DNA from: Thamnidium elegans
Taxonomy: Eukaryota > Mucoromycota > Mucoromycetes > Mucorales > Mucoraceae
Direction of reading: 5' to 3'
Assembly (NCBI GenBank): GCA_025201345.1
Contig: JAIXMG010000035.1
Coordinates: 351,965-415,964 of the forward strand
Length of the DNA stretch: 64,000 nt
Under the pieces are notes generated by a model. The model was not told the DNA's origin, did no database searches, and saw only the letters and a list, made by a program, of their open reading frames with translations. Positions 45,487 to 58,349 of this stretch are shown piece after piece (within the stretch, counting starts at the first letter, position 1; each line of letters starts with the position of its first letter). Position numbers and translations under genes: made by a program.

Positions 45487-48400
45487 GTAGTTGTTGAAAC
45501 ACTGCCTATTTTATATCCAAAATCACTGAATGATGAATTACAATATTTGACTGAATTAAATGCTATTGCCACTACTCTCCCACTTTATCCTGCTTCCTAC
45601 CATGATCAAAAAATCCAAATTCTCATTGACTCAGGCGCAAGCGAAAATTATGTGTCTCCTCATGTAATCCAATCCGTACATAACAAACGACTTATTCCCG
45701 TGAATAATCGACAAGTTGAAACTGCTAGTGGGAACATATCGCAAATTGAATACAAGGTTGAAATGGATATTACGTTGAATGGTGTTTGTAACAAGATCAC
45801 TGCTTTTGTCTTTCCCACCAAGTTTGATCTTATTCTTGGCCGATCCTGGTTAAAACAAACACAACCATCTCCTGATTGGGAAAATGATACTTGGTATTTA
45901 AATAATGGACGTGTCAAACTACAACCATGCACAAATATAAAAAAACATTCACATTCTATTCCAAAACTTAGTTACCTTATTAGCCATAAACAAGCTGATC
46001 GTATCATAAAAAAAGGTGGCGAAAGTTTCCTCTTTTTTATTAAATCCAATGATGAGGATGACAAGTATAAAAATCCAAAGCTACAAACTACTGAATATTG
46101 GGATCAATTAGTACAAGAGTTTTCCAGTGTGTTTAAAGAAGAGTTACCTGGCCTCCCTCCTGATCGTGGTGTGCACCATTTAATTGATACTGGCGATGCT
46201 AATCCTGTTTCCCGTCCTCCCTACAAAATGAGTCCATTAGAATTAGACGAACTAAAAAAACAACTAACTGAATTACTTCGTTTAGGCTTAATTAAACCTA
46301 GTTCTTCCCCATGGGGCGCTGGTGTTCTTTTTGTTCGTAAGAAGCCTGATCCTGGATCAAATAAACCTGGAAGCCTTCGAATGTGTATTGATTATCGATT
46401 TTTGAATAAACTGTCGATTCCTAATAGCTCAAGTATACCTAGAATTGATGAATGTTTAGACAAAATGAGTGGTGCACGTTATTTTACAAGTTTGGATTTA
46501 CGTAGTGGTTACCATCAAATTAGAATACATCCGGATGATGTTCCAAAAACAGCTTTTAATACTAGGTACGGTCAGTACTCTTGGTTGGTAATGCCATTTG
46601 GTCTTTGTAATGCCCCACCTGTGTTCCAATCTTTAATGAATAAGATTCTTGGTGACTATATTGATAAAACAACTATTGTATATCTTGATGATATTCTTAT
46701 TTTTAGTAAAACACTTGAAGAACACAAAGTCCATGTTCGACAGATCTTAAACGTACTAAAAAAAGAAAACTGATTGCTAATTTGAAAAAGTGTGAATTTG
46801 GAAAACAAGAGTTGACTTTTGTTGGTTTGTGATATTGACGATTATGCTAATAAGAGTGAATATCAAAAAAGAAAAATAAAGAAAATAAACGTAGAATTTA
46901 TCAGACTTTAAAAAAGGAATTGTCGTTTTTATTAATGAAATAATGTGTGCCTTATATACAAAATAAGTTAAATAAGCGCTTATCCACTTAATATGAAACA
47001 TGGACAATGTTAACCATCTAATAGTAGATGAGCAATTTGGAAATATAAATAGTTTCTTTAGAAGGTCAATTGTAACAGCGGCAATGCTTATTATCTTTCT
47101 AATTGGCTTTTCTAAATAAGAGATCCAGGATAGAGGCTTGTTCATTCAAAGTAATTGGGGCATTATTTATGAACCAGTTATCTGTCCTTGATAAGAATTA
47201 AAACAGTCTAATGCTTATATAATCGATAAAAGAGAACAATAGAAGGTGTCTGAGTAGATATATGTAATATACAACATTTGTGTATAATTTATGTAAGAAA
47301 TATGTGAGAACATATACTTGTATAAATTATGTATAAATTTGTATCATTGAATATACTACGTAAGTACAACATGGTTTCAAGATTACTGCTCATGGTATTT
47401 CTCCAAGTCCTGAAAAGGTAAATGTAGTTCAAAATTGGCCACGAATGAAGAATGTACAAGAAGTTCGCCAATTCATTGGGTTTGCACAATTTTATAAAAG
47501 GTTTATAAAAGACTTCGCGTCGATTGCTTCGCCGTTAACAGATTTAACAAGAGGGACAGGCATAAAAACGAGACCAATTGTTTGGACTAGTGACTGCCAA
47601 AATAGTTTTGATAGGTTAAAACAATTGTTATCATCAAGTCCTGTACTTCAAGTAGTTCGTATGGACAAGCCTTTTAGAATAGAAGTTGATGCTTCTGATC
47701 GAGGTTGCGGATCGGTGCTCCTGCAACCTGATGATGATCCTTCCTTACCTTGCATCCACTTTGTTTTGAATCAAAAAAATATGCTGACTCGGAAACTAAA
47801 TTACCTGCGCAAGAAAGGGAATTACTCGGAATTTTACATGCTTTACGTACCTGGCGTTGTTACGTTGATGGCTGTCCTAAAGGATATACCGTATATTCGG
47901 ACCACCTTCCTTTAGAGTATTTTAGATCAAAAGAGAACCCACCTAGTCGTCTGATAAGATGGATTAATGAATTAGAACTGTATGCACCAAATATTTGTTA
48001 CAAGCCAGGAAAAGAAAATATAATACCAGACATTTTATCAAGAATGGATTTCAATGCTACTAAATCAAACCCTGATATTAAACCAATGGAACCTGAATAC
48101 TTATATGCTGCTTGGGATCATTTGCCTACTACTCTACGTAGTGACTGGCCTCTTTTATTAATTCCTGAAAATAGAGTTAAGGTAAAATCAATTGAAATAA
48201 AAGCTATTTTAAATAGAGAAGAAAAACACTTTCATGTTACTGCTAATCAAGTATATCGTAAAGTTGCTATAGATGCAAATTCTGGTGTAAAGAATGTACC
48301 TTTTCTACCTTTTGCGAAACGTGCTGAAACTGTTAGCAAATATCATGAATCGTTTGGTCATGCTGGTTACAAGACAATGTTAAATATATTACTTTCTCGA

Positions 48401-48738
48401 TTTTGGTGGCCGTCTCTTAGGTTAGATATTCAACAGTGGTTGAACACTTGTCCTCAATGTCAAATTAATAGTCGTCGCGGAAATGCTCACAGAGATGAAA
48501 TGCACCCTTTAAAAGTTCCTACAGCCTTTGATAGATGGCATTTAGATTTCCTTGATTTACCTATGACCCTAAAAGGTAATCGCTGGTTACTAATTGGTGT
48601 AGATTATGCTACGAATTGGTGTGTTGCCAGAGCGGTTCCTAGCGCCTCAAAAGAAGTAGTTGCTGATTTTATTTACGAAGAAATCGTTATGAATTTTGGT
48701 GTTATGTCTGAAATTGTAACTGATCGAGGTGCCAACTT
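45487..48738 (+). pseudogene. Pol region of the decayed Ty3-type element
   Basis: After the TIR transposon the frame resumes. Protease: LIDSGASENYVS. Reverse transcriptase: RMCIDYRFLNKLS, YFTSLDLRSGYHQIRI, YLDDILIFS. A one-base loss in the A run near 46757 stops it. The solo LTR at 46828 then splits the codon region FVGFKITAHG. RNase H: FRIEVDASDRGCGSVL, shifted near 47745, then continuing as PAQERELLGILHAL. Integrase: a Cys/His finger including HESFGHAG and TCPQCQINS, first Asp in WHLDFLDLP, second in VTDRGANFV, where the homology ends. The catalytic Glu is missing. Not functional. Confidence 0.9.
46828..47371 (+). mobile_element. Solo LTR (544 bp) nested in the decayed Pol region
   Basis: Begins TGTGATATTGACG and ends GTACAACA, flanked by the 5-bp duplication TGGTT (46823-46827 and 47372-47376). 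Removing it rejoins Phe-Val-Gly-Phe-Lys in Pol. It belongs to the same LTR family as the solo LTR in each subtelomeric unit: shared blocks include TGTGATATT-ACGA, GTGTGCCTTATATACA and GATAGAGGCTTGTT. A solo LTR arises by LTR-LTR recombination after insertion. No full copy of its parent is in the window. Confidence 0.93.
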
Positions 48739-49104
48739 TGTTTAGAACGGGGATAATAAGGTAATAAAGTATAAGGTAAAAGAAGGGAAGACAATACAAG
48801 TATTGTGAAAACTTTGTATAGGGTTTTTTATTTCAAGAAAAAGACAAAGATGATTAAACTAAAGTTCAACCTATATTTATAGTATTTTGGTATCGATAAT
48901 TATAACATGGGTATCATTCATATCATTGACATATCTAGTAAAGACAAGGATATAAATCATAATGGAAAGTTCCTGATATCAATTACATTATATTATTCGT
49001 TACTGAATTATTCTATTGATTTCGATCAAGTTATTCTTTTTTCTAGAAAGATTTCCTGATCATATTATTGGATCAGTGTGAGACAGGATAAAGGATTACT
49101 CTTG
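48739..49104. other. Probable LTR fragment joining the transposon nest to the array
   Basis: Homology to integrase stops at 48738 and new sequence begins TGTTTAGAACGGGG, similar in style to a fungal LTR start. It continues AT-rich for 366 bp until the subtelomeric repeat begins at 49105. No right end (CA plus duplication) is visible, so it is either an LTR cut by the array or unrelated DNA. Confidence 0.4.
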
Positions 49105-49408
49105 ATAGTACGGAATTATGTGGAAGATGGAGGTATTCCTTCATAAATATCTAGAGAATGGGAGCGTAGCTTCTGGGAGATGAGGTATATAAGTGGGTGA
49201 AGAATGGGAGCGTAGCGACCTGGGAGCAAGGTAGTGACGGGAGCGCATAGGAGTCATATCGAATCGGTTGTGGCATCGAGATGGGGAGGGGTAAAAACGA
49301 AAATTAATAATTTGGAGGGGGAATAAGTGGGATAAAGAGGAGAATAAGAAAAAGAATAAGATAAAGTAAGGGAATAAAAATATAAGAAAAAATAATAAAA
49401 AAAAGCAT

Positions 49409-49452
<44 letters not shown>

Positions 49453-49560
49453 CATAAGTAGAAAAGAGGTAGGGCAGATAGAAAAAAAACGGGCCAAAAG
49501 GGATCGCCTACCCGGCGACCCAGTTGCCCCTAAAGGACCATGGGTGATGTAGGTGGGGTT
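49105..49560. repeat. Partial, diverged proximal subtelomeric unit
   Basis: Homologous only to the last ~450 bp of the repeat units (from ATAGTACGGAATTA to the junction GGTGGGGTTAG), with many substitutions, a single minisatellite copy and a longer A run (about 49414-49450). Its junction reads GTAGGTGGGGTTAG rather than GAAGGTTGGGGTTAG. Being the oldest-looking copy and furthest from the end, it marks the internal border of the array. Confidence 0.9.
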
Positions 49561-50782
49561 AGTACTGGAAAGATCAAGGGTTAGCCTCCCCTTACCCTAT
49601 CTTTTTATTTGTTGTAAAAATAGAGAAAAATCGTGGCTTTTTAATGATACTAATCTTAAAAATTAAAAAAAATTATTCCCGGAGTTATTAAAGATTTAGT
49701 GTTCCCTACAGACACCCTAAAATCAGAGATCGAATCCTGCTGGGAGCAGCATATATTTAAGGGAGATATGGGCTAAAAACACTACATACTAACACATGCA
49801 CAGTATCAATAAGAGTTTACTAAAATCCGGGGAATGAATGAGTAAAAATCCGAGCCATGATAGTACAGTACCGTTCAGGTTAAATTAGGATGAAATCTTT
49901 CTTAACTGTTTAAAGATTAGAGGAAAGTTTTTCCATTTGAGAGATGTTAAATAGTCCTTCCAGAAGCGTTTGGTTGGTTAGATATTTAGGTTTTAATTAA
50001 CCTAGATACATTGTTTATATTTTCAGTTTTTATTATTGATATATACGAGCGATATATATAACCTTTTGATTATTATTTAAAGTCTGTAATTACAACTTTA
50101 TTCGACAAGTACCGATTAACTATGAATAAATCTGTGCCAAGTTGATTTTCCTTATAAAAGATGTTTGTGATACTGTTACAGAAATAGCCTATACAGAATA
50201 ACACAATAATAATAAACGACTGTTTATTATTATTTATCAGGACTTGCCTCACTCAAATATTACAGCAAATATCTCGGACCGATCATTCCCATAAAGGCTC
50301 ACTTTTCTTATGTTTTGTTATGAGTACTAGCAATCATCCATAACCCCCTATTTTATCATCATCTAATTCAACTATCATTGAAATCTTTCTTTCTTATATA
50401 AATAACCACTCTTTCTTTTCAAATAATAAACAATATCTTTTTAAGATTTTTATCAAACTTTACTTGACTTATATCATATATATCAATAATTCTACTCAAT
50501 AAATAAATCTATCCCATCTTTTACCTATATTTTATACTCTATATATATATAGTTTCTTACTTATAAAGATTCCTTAAGTTATATTTTCTTTATCATGTAA
50601 TTCTCTGTAAACCAATTCCTTTTTATTTTATTTCTCTACGTATTATATCTGTTACATAATACTCTCTTAGTTGAACAGCTATAAGTCTGGTGTTCACTTT
50701 CCTTTTGAACTTGTATAGTTATATCTTTTTATTTCTACCTTACAAATAACTATCACTCAATTTGTAACAATAATAACTATAT

Positions 50783-51225
50783 TGTGATATTAACGACTAT
50801 AAAATAAAAGTTATATCAAGAAATAAAATAAAAAGTAAAATAACTAGATAATTATCAGACTAAGAATAGATTGTTATTTTTATTAATGAAAAAGTGTGTG
50901 CCTTATATACATATTATGGGTTAAATAAGCGATGCGTATTATGTTTCTAATTGGCTTCTTTAACAAAAGACGTAAGATAGAGGCTTGTTGATTATAAATA
51001 ATGTGACAATTATTTATGTAAACCAGTTATCTTCTGTTTGTCAAGAGTTTAAGCAGCCTTCTAGTTTTATGATCAAAGCGATAGAACAATAGAATATATC
51101 TGAGATTAATTTGTAAATAAACACTGTGATTTTGTGTATAGCTTATGTAAGTGACATATGAGGATATGACTTGTATAGGTATATATAAATTAGTACTTAT
51201 TGAAATATAATACGTAGATATAACA
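50783..51225. mobile_element. Solo LTR in unit 1
   Basis: 443-bp LTR starting TGTGATATTAACG and ending GATATAACA, flanked by TATAT duplications at 50778-50782 and 51226-51230. Related to the 544-bp solo LTR at 46828. The insertion predates amplification of the array because all four units carry it at the same place. Confidence 0.88.
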
Positions 51226-52496
51226 TATATAATCCTAAGGATTTCATATTTATGGATTTTTTCTCAATGTTTGGATACTTATATCATGAATTAAAAGACA
51301 ATAATACTAGATTAAAATGTATCTTTTCAACAACAGGCTATCTCCATAATGCTTTCTCCTATCATAACTATATCTTAATATAAATATAGCACCGTCACTT
51401 TGAGGGACATCTATTACTTCTTAAATGGCTCTCATATTAAAGATATTCATAAATAACATTGTATTTAATCTTATAATCTAAACAAAATGTTATCCTTCTA
51501 GATATTTCATTTAAATATAAATAATTTATTTAATAAAGAAGCCAACAGTTTTATTATGTATGAAAAAGTGATCTTTTATTTATTCTTTATCTAAAATAAA
51601 CTTCTTTTTATAATAATTTAAAATATCCTTCTTTACAAGTATGCTTTTCCACCTAATACCTTATCTAATTAAGTATTACAACTTAACAACTTATATCTCT
51701 TCTGCTAACTAGCCCGTAAAGTATATCCCCATCTATTGATTAGGTTAATAATCATCCTTAGCAACTTAAGTTTTATTTAGATGTACTATTATATGTTGTA
51801 TGCAAATAATAATATAATTTATACAAAGTTTTACAAAAAAAAAATATACATAAATATAATACTATCTGTACACTACTAACTAATCCGTATATCAACGAGA
51901 TATATGTAGTAATAAAGTATTTGTAAGAGGTTATTGGAGCAATACAGTTATATATGATATATACAGACGATATATACTTCTTTATATTTATTATTACTAC
52001 GATACGATATTAAAGATCAAAACTAAACATTATTAATTACCTATGATTAAAATACAATATATAATTATTTTAAAAAATTATCCACTTTATTATTAGCAAA
52101 TACAAAGACAGGGAAACAATCATTTAATAATAAGAAAATACCAATTAAACACAATGTGAATAAACACTTAAGCCCAAACCAGATAACAAACGAATTGGAT
52201 TATCAATAAGGACTAGCCTTAACTTTTTTCATATTAAGCTAATCCATATGACAATAAAATAATACTTATAATAATAACTTAATCCTTATGACAATAACTT
52301 AATCTTTATGACAATAAACTAATTCTTATAACAATGAATTAATCCTTATGAGAAACATTTATGTTACAAATGTTTTTTTGATTTCAATGTATATAAAAAT
52401 AATAATAAAAATAAGTTTCACAATTTTTATTTTATTTTAATAACATATCATCAAAAACCATAAATATAGTACGGAATTAGATGGAAGATGGAGGTA

Positions 52497-52900
52497 TTCC
52501 TTCATAATTCTCTAAAGAATGGGAGCGTAGCTTCTGGGAGAAGGGGTATATAAATGGGTGAAAGAAGGGAGCGTAGCTTCTGGGAGTTCCTTCATAATTA
52601 TCCAAAGAATGGGAGCGTAGCTTCTGGGAGAAGGGGTATATAAATGGGTGAAAGAAGGGAGCGTAGCTTCTGGGAGTTCCTTCATAATTCTCCAAAGAAT
52701 GGGAGCGTAGCTTCTGGGAGAAGGGGTATATAAATGGGTGAAAGAAGGGAGCGTAGCTTCTGGGAGTTCCTTCATAATTATCCAAAGAATGGGAGCGTAG
52801 CTTCTGGGAGATGGGGTATATAAATGGGTGAAAGATGGGAGCGTAGCTTCTAGGAGATGGTGTATATAAACGGGTGGTAGATGGGAGCGTAGCGACCTGG
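52497..52900 (-). repeat. 90-bp minisatellite in unit 1
   Basis: TTCCTTCATAAT starts recur at 52497, 52587, 52677 and 52767, a 90-bp period made of two related ~45-bp halves each with GGGAGCGTAGCTTCTGGGAG. Copies alternate between ATTCTC and ATTATC variants. Because 90 is a multiple of three and stops are absent, overlapping minus-strand frames stay open (up to 253 residues), which is more likely a by-product than a gene. Confidence 0.9.
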
Positions 52901-53259
52901 GAGCATGAGTAGCACAGGGAGCGCATAGGAGTAATATTGATGAGGTCGTGAAATCGAGATGGGGAGGGGTAAAAAATGAAAATGGGTGTAAAAGAGGGGA
53001 AATAAGATAAAATGAATAGGAGAATAAGAAAGTGAATAAGATAGGGTAAAGGAATATAATAATAAGAAAAATAAAAAAGATGCATAAGTAAAAAAAAAAA
53101 AAAAAAAAGCATAAGTAGAAAAATAAATAAAAAAAAAAAATAAAAGCATAAGTAGAAAAAAAGGTAGGGCAGATAGGAAAATAGAACAGGCCAACAGGGA
53201 TCGCCTACCCGGCGACCCAGTTGCCCCATAAAGGACCAAGGGCGTTGAAGGTTGGGGTT

Positions 53260-56200
53260 AGTACTGGAAAGATCAAGGGTTAGCCTCCCCTTACCCTATC
53301 TTTTTATTTGTTGTAAAAATAGAGAAAAATCGTGGCTTTTTAATGATACTAATCTTAAAAATTAAAAAAAATTATTCCCGGAGTTATTAAAGATTTAGTG
53401 TTCCCTACAGACACCCTAAAATCAGAGATCGAATCCTGCTGGGAGCAGCATATATTTAAGGGAGATATGGGCTAAAAACACTACATACTAACACATGCAC
53501 AGTATCAATAAGAGTTTACTAAAATCCGGGGAATGAATGAGTAAAAATCCGAGCCATGATAGTACAGTACCGTTCAGGTTAAATTAGGATGAAATCTTTC
53601 TTAACTGTTTAAAGATTAGAGGAAAGTTTTTCCATTTGAGAGATGTTAAATAGTCCTTCCAGAAGCGTTTGGTTGGTTAGATATTTAGGTTTTAATTAAC
53701 CTAGATACATTGTTTATATTTTCAGTTTTTATTATTGATATATACGAGCGATATATATAACCTTTTGATTATTATTTAAAGTCTGTAATTACAACTTTAT
53801 TCGACAAGTACCGATTAACTATGAATAAATCTGTGCCAAGTTGATTTTCCTTATAAAAGATGTTTGTGATACTGTTACAGAAATAGCCTATACAGAATAA
53901 CACAATAATAATAAACGACTGTTTATTATTATTTATCAGGACTTGCCTCACTCAAATATTACAGCAAATATCTCGGACCGATCATTCCCATAAAGGCTCA
54001 CTTTTCTTATGTTTTGTTATGAGTACTAGCAATCATCCATAACCCCCTATTTTATCATCATCTAATTCAACTATCATTGAAATCTTTCTTTCTTATATAA
54101 ATAACCACTCTTTCTTTTCAAATAATAAACAATATCTTTTTAAGATTTTTATCAAACTTTACTTGACTTATATCATATATATCAATAATTCTACTCAATA
54201 AATAAATCTATCCCATCTTTTACCTATATTTTATACTCTATATATATATAGTTTCTTACTTATAAAGATTCCTTAAGTTATATTTTCTTTATCATGTAAT
54301 TCTCTGTAAACCAATTCCTTTTTATTTTATTTCTCTACGTATTATATCTGTTACATAATACTCTCTTAGTTGAACAGCTATAAGTCTGGTGTTCACTTTC
54401 CTTTTGAACTTGTATAGTTATATCTTTTTATTTCTACCTTACAAATAACTATCACTCAATTTGTAACAATAATAACTATATTGTGATATTAACGACTATA
54501 AAATAAAAGTTATATCAAGAAATAAAATAAAAAGTAAAATAACTAGATAATTATCAGACTAAGAATAGATTGTTATTTTTATTAATGAAAAAGTGTGTGC
54601 CTTATATACATATTATGGGTTAAATAAGCGATGCGTATTATGTTTCTAATTGGCTTCTTTAACAAAAGACGTAAGATAGAGGCTTGTTGATTATAAATAA
54701 TGTGACAATTATTTATGTAAACCAGTTATCTTCTGTTTGTCAAGAGTTTAAGCAGCCTTCTAGTTTTATGATCAAAGCGATAGAACAATAGAATATATCT
54801 GAGATTAATTTGTAAATAAACACTGTGATTTTGTGTATAGCTTATGTAAGTGACATATGAGGATATGACTTGTATAGGTATATATAAATTAGTACTTATT
54901 GAAATATAATACGTAGATATAACATATATAATCCTAAGGATTTCATATTTATGGATTTTTTCTCAATGTTTGGATACTTATATCATGAATTAAAAGACAA
55001 TAATACTAGATTAAAATGTATCTTTTCAACAACAGGCTATCTCCATAATGCTTTCTCCTATCATAACTATATCTTAATATAAATATAGCACCGTCACTTT
55101 GAGGGACATCTATTACTTCTTAAATGGCTCTCATATTAAAGATATTCATAAATAACATTGTATTTAATCTTATAATCTAAACAAAATGTTATCCTTCTAG
55201 ATATTTCATTTAAATATAAATAATTTATTTAATAAAGAAGCCAACAGTTTTATTATGTATGAAAAAGTGATCTTTTATTTATTCTTTATCTAAAATAAAC
55301 TTCTTTTTATAATAATTTAAAATATCCTTCTTTACAAGTATGCTTTTCCACCTAATACCTTATCTAATTAAGTATTACAACTTAACAACTTATATCTCTT
55401 CTGCTAACTAGCCCGTAAAGTATATCCCCATCTATTGATTAGGTTAATAATCATCCTTAGCAACTTAAGTTTTATTTAGATGTACTATTATATGTTGTAT
55501 GCAAATAATAATATAATTTATACAAAGTTTTACAAAAAAAAAATATACATAAATATAATACTATCTGTACACTACTAACTAATCCGTATATCAACGAGAT
55601 ATATGTAGTAATAAAGTATTTGTAAGAGGTTATTGGAGCAATACAGTTATATATGATATATACAGACGATATATACTTCTTTATATTTATTATTACTACG
55701 ATACGATATTAAAGATCAAAACTAAACATTATTAATTACCTATGATTAAAATACAATATATAATTATTTTAAAAAATTATCCACTTTATTATTAGCAAAT
55801 ACAAAGACAGGGAAACAATCATTTAATAATAAGAAAATACCAATTAAACACAATGTGAATAAACACTTAAGCCCAAACCAGATAACAAACGAATTGGATT
55901 ATCAATAAGGACTAGCCTTAACTTTTTTCATATTAAGCTAATCCATATGACAATAAAATAATACTTATAATAATAACTTAATCCTTATGACAATAACTTA
56001 ATCTTTATGACAATAAACTAATTCTTATAACAATGAATTAATCCTTATGAGAAACATTTATGTTACAAATGTTTTTTTGATTTCAATGTATATAAAAATA
56101 ATAATAAAAATAAGTTTCACAATTTTTATTTTATTTTAATAACATATCATCAAAAACCATAAATATAGTACGGAATTATGTGGAAGATGGAGCTATTCCT

Positions 56201-56684
56201 ACATAAAAGGGCGGTAGAAGGGAGCGTAGCTTCTGGGAGTTCCTTCATAAATCTCTAAAGAATGGGAGCGTAGCTTCTGGGAGTTCCTTCATAATTTTTT
56301 AAAGAATGGGAGCGTAGCGACCTGGGAGCATGAGTAGCACTGGGAGCGCATAGGAGTAATATTGATGAGGTCGTGAAATCGAGATGGGGAGGGGTAAAAA
56401 ATGAAAATGGGTGTAAAAGAGGGGAAATAAGATAAAATGAATAGGAGAATAAGAAAGTGAATAAGATAGGGTAAAGGAATATAATAATAAGAAAAATAAA
56501 AAAGATGCATAAGTAAAAAAAAAAAAAAAAAAAGCATAAGTAGAAAAATAAATAAAAAAAAAAAATAAAAGCATAAGTAGAAAAAAAGGTAGGGCAGATA
56601 GGAAAATAGAACAGGCCAACAGGGATCGCCTACCCGGCGACCCAGTTGCCCCATAAAGGACCAAGGGCGTTGAAGGTTGGGGTT
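53260..56684. repeat. Subtelomeric tandem unit 2 (3425 bp, short form)
   Basis: Same body as unit 1, but the minisatellite is reduced to about three short ~46-bp copies (56210-56320) preceded by a variant lead (GAGCTATTCCTACATAAAAGG). The difference of 274 bp from unit 1 is all in this region. Confidence 0.95.
54482..54924. mobile_element. Solo LTR in unit 2
   Basis: Copy of the unit 1 solo LTR at the same place, 3699 bp further on, with the same TATAT flanks. Confidence 0.88.
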
Positions 56685-57906
56685 AGTACTGGAAAGATCA
56701 AGGGTTAGCCTCCCCTTACCCTATCTTTTTATTTGTTGTAAAAATAGAGAAAAATCGTGGCTTTTTAATGATACTAATCTTAAAAATTAAAAAAAATTAT
56801 TCCCGGAGTTATTAAAGATTTAGTGTTCCCTACAGACACCCTAAAATCAGAGATCGAATCCTGCTGGGAGCAGCATATATTTAAGGGAGATATGGGCTAA
56901 AAACACTACATACTAACACATGCACAGTATCAATAAGAGTTTACTAAAATCCGGGGAATGAATGAGTAAAAATCCGAGCCATGATAGTACAGTACCGTTC
57001 AGGTTAAATTAGGATGAAATCTTTCTTAACTGTTTAAAGATTAGAGGAAAGTTTTTCCATTTGAGAGATGTTAAATAGTCCTTCCAGAAGCGTTTGGTTG
57101 GTTAGATATTTAGGTTTTAATTAACCTAGATACATTGTTTATATTTTCAGTTTTTATTATTGATATATACGAGCGATATATATAACCTTTTGATTATTAT
57201 TTAAAGTCTGTAATTACAACTTTATTCGACAAGTACCGATTAACTATGAATAAATCTGTGCCAAGTTGATTTTCCTTATAAAAGATGTTTGTGATACTGT
57301 TACAGAAATAGCCTATACAGAATAACACAATAATAATAAACGACTGTTTATTATTATTTATCAGGACTTGCCTCACTCAAATATTACAGCAAATATCTCG
57401 GACCGATCATTCCCATAAAGGCTCACTTTTCTTATGTTTTGTTATGAGTACTAGCAATCATCCATAACCCCCTATTTTATCATCATCTAATTCAACTATC
57501 ATTGAAATCTTTCTTTCTTATATAAATAACCACTCTTTCTTTTCAAATAATAAACAATATCTTTTTAAGATTTTTATCAAACTTTACTTGACTTATATCA
57601 TATATATCAATAATTCTACTCAATAAATAAATCTATCCCATCTTTTACCTATATTTTATACTCTATATATATATAGTTTCTTACTTATAAAGATTCCTTA
57701 AGTTATATTTTCTTTATCATGTAATTCTCTGTAAACCAATTCCTTTTTATTTTATTTCTCTACGTATTATATCTGTTACATAATACTCTCTTAGTTGAAC
57801 AGCTATAAGTCTGGTGTTCACTTTCCTTTTGAACTTGTATAGTTATATCTTTTTATTTCTACCTTACAAATAACTATCACTCAATTTGTAACAATAATAA
57901 CTATAT

Positions 57907-58349
57907 TGTGATATTAACGACTATAAAATAAAAGTTATATCAAGAAATAAAATAAAAAGTAAAATAACTAGATAATTATCAGACTAAGAATAGATTGTTA
58001 TTTTTATTAATGAAAAAGTGTGTGCCTTATATACATATTATGGGTTAAATAAGCGATGCGTATTATGTTTCTAATTGGCTTCTTTAACAAAAGACGTAAG
58101 ATAGAGGCTTGTTGATTATAAATAATGTGACAATTATTTATGTAAACCAGTTATCTTCTGTTTGTCAAGAGTTTAAGCAGCCTTCTAGTTTTATGATCAA
58201 AGCGATAGAACAATAGAATATATCTGAGATTAATTTGTAAATAAACACTGTGATTTTGTGTATAGCTTATGTAAGTGACATATGAGGATATGACTTGTAT
58301 AGGTATATATAAATTAGTACTTATTGAAATATAATACGTAGATATAACA
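57907..58349. mobile_element. Solo LTR in unit 3
   Basis: Third copy of the array LTR, with TATAT on both sides. Confidence 0.88.

Larger units (their letters stand above)
42806..48738 (+). mobile_element. Decayed, interrupted and truncated Ty3-type retrotransposon
   Basis: Plus-strand element distinct from the intact chromovirus. It runs from the primer site through Gag, protease, reverse transcriptase and RNase H, and stops inside integrase where unrelated sequence begins. It is broken by three apparent frameshifts (about 43750, 46757 and 47745), a nested TIR transposon (43957-45486) and a nested solo LTR (46828-47371). No 3' LTR remains. Removing the two insertions restores continuous homology to the family, so both came after the element did. 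Confidence 0.9.
49561..53259. repeat. Subtelomeric tandem unit 1 (3699 bp, long form)
   Basis: Starts AGTACTGGAAAGATCAAGG and ends GGTTGGGGTT, so consecutive units meet at a telomere-like GGTTGGGGTTAG. Contents in order: a ~1.2-kb AT-rich lead; a solo LTR (50783-51225); an AT-rich middle; short ~21-bp repeats based on AATCCTTATGACAATAACTT (about 52220-52355); a 90-bp minisatellite (52497-52900); and an A-rich block with three GCATAAGTA motifs. No credible protein is encoded. The body is the same as in units 2-4 wherever I compared. Confidence 0.95.

Noticed and set aside
49141..49497. 118-residue minus-strand frame in the diverged partial unit.
   Set aside because: Consists mostly of a Phe run from the poly-A tract; same by-product as in the distal units.
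49725..49760. GATCGAATCCTGC resembling a tRNA T-arm in each array unit.
   Set aside because: No cloverleaf could be built around it on either strand; acceptor and anticodon stems are missing.
52497..52900. Regular direct repeats that could suggest a CRISPR array.
   Set aside because: The repeats are contiguous 90-bp minisatellite units with no unique spacers, in a eukaryotic genome.
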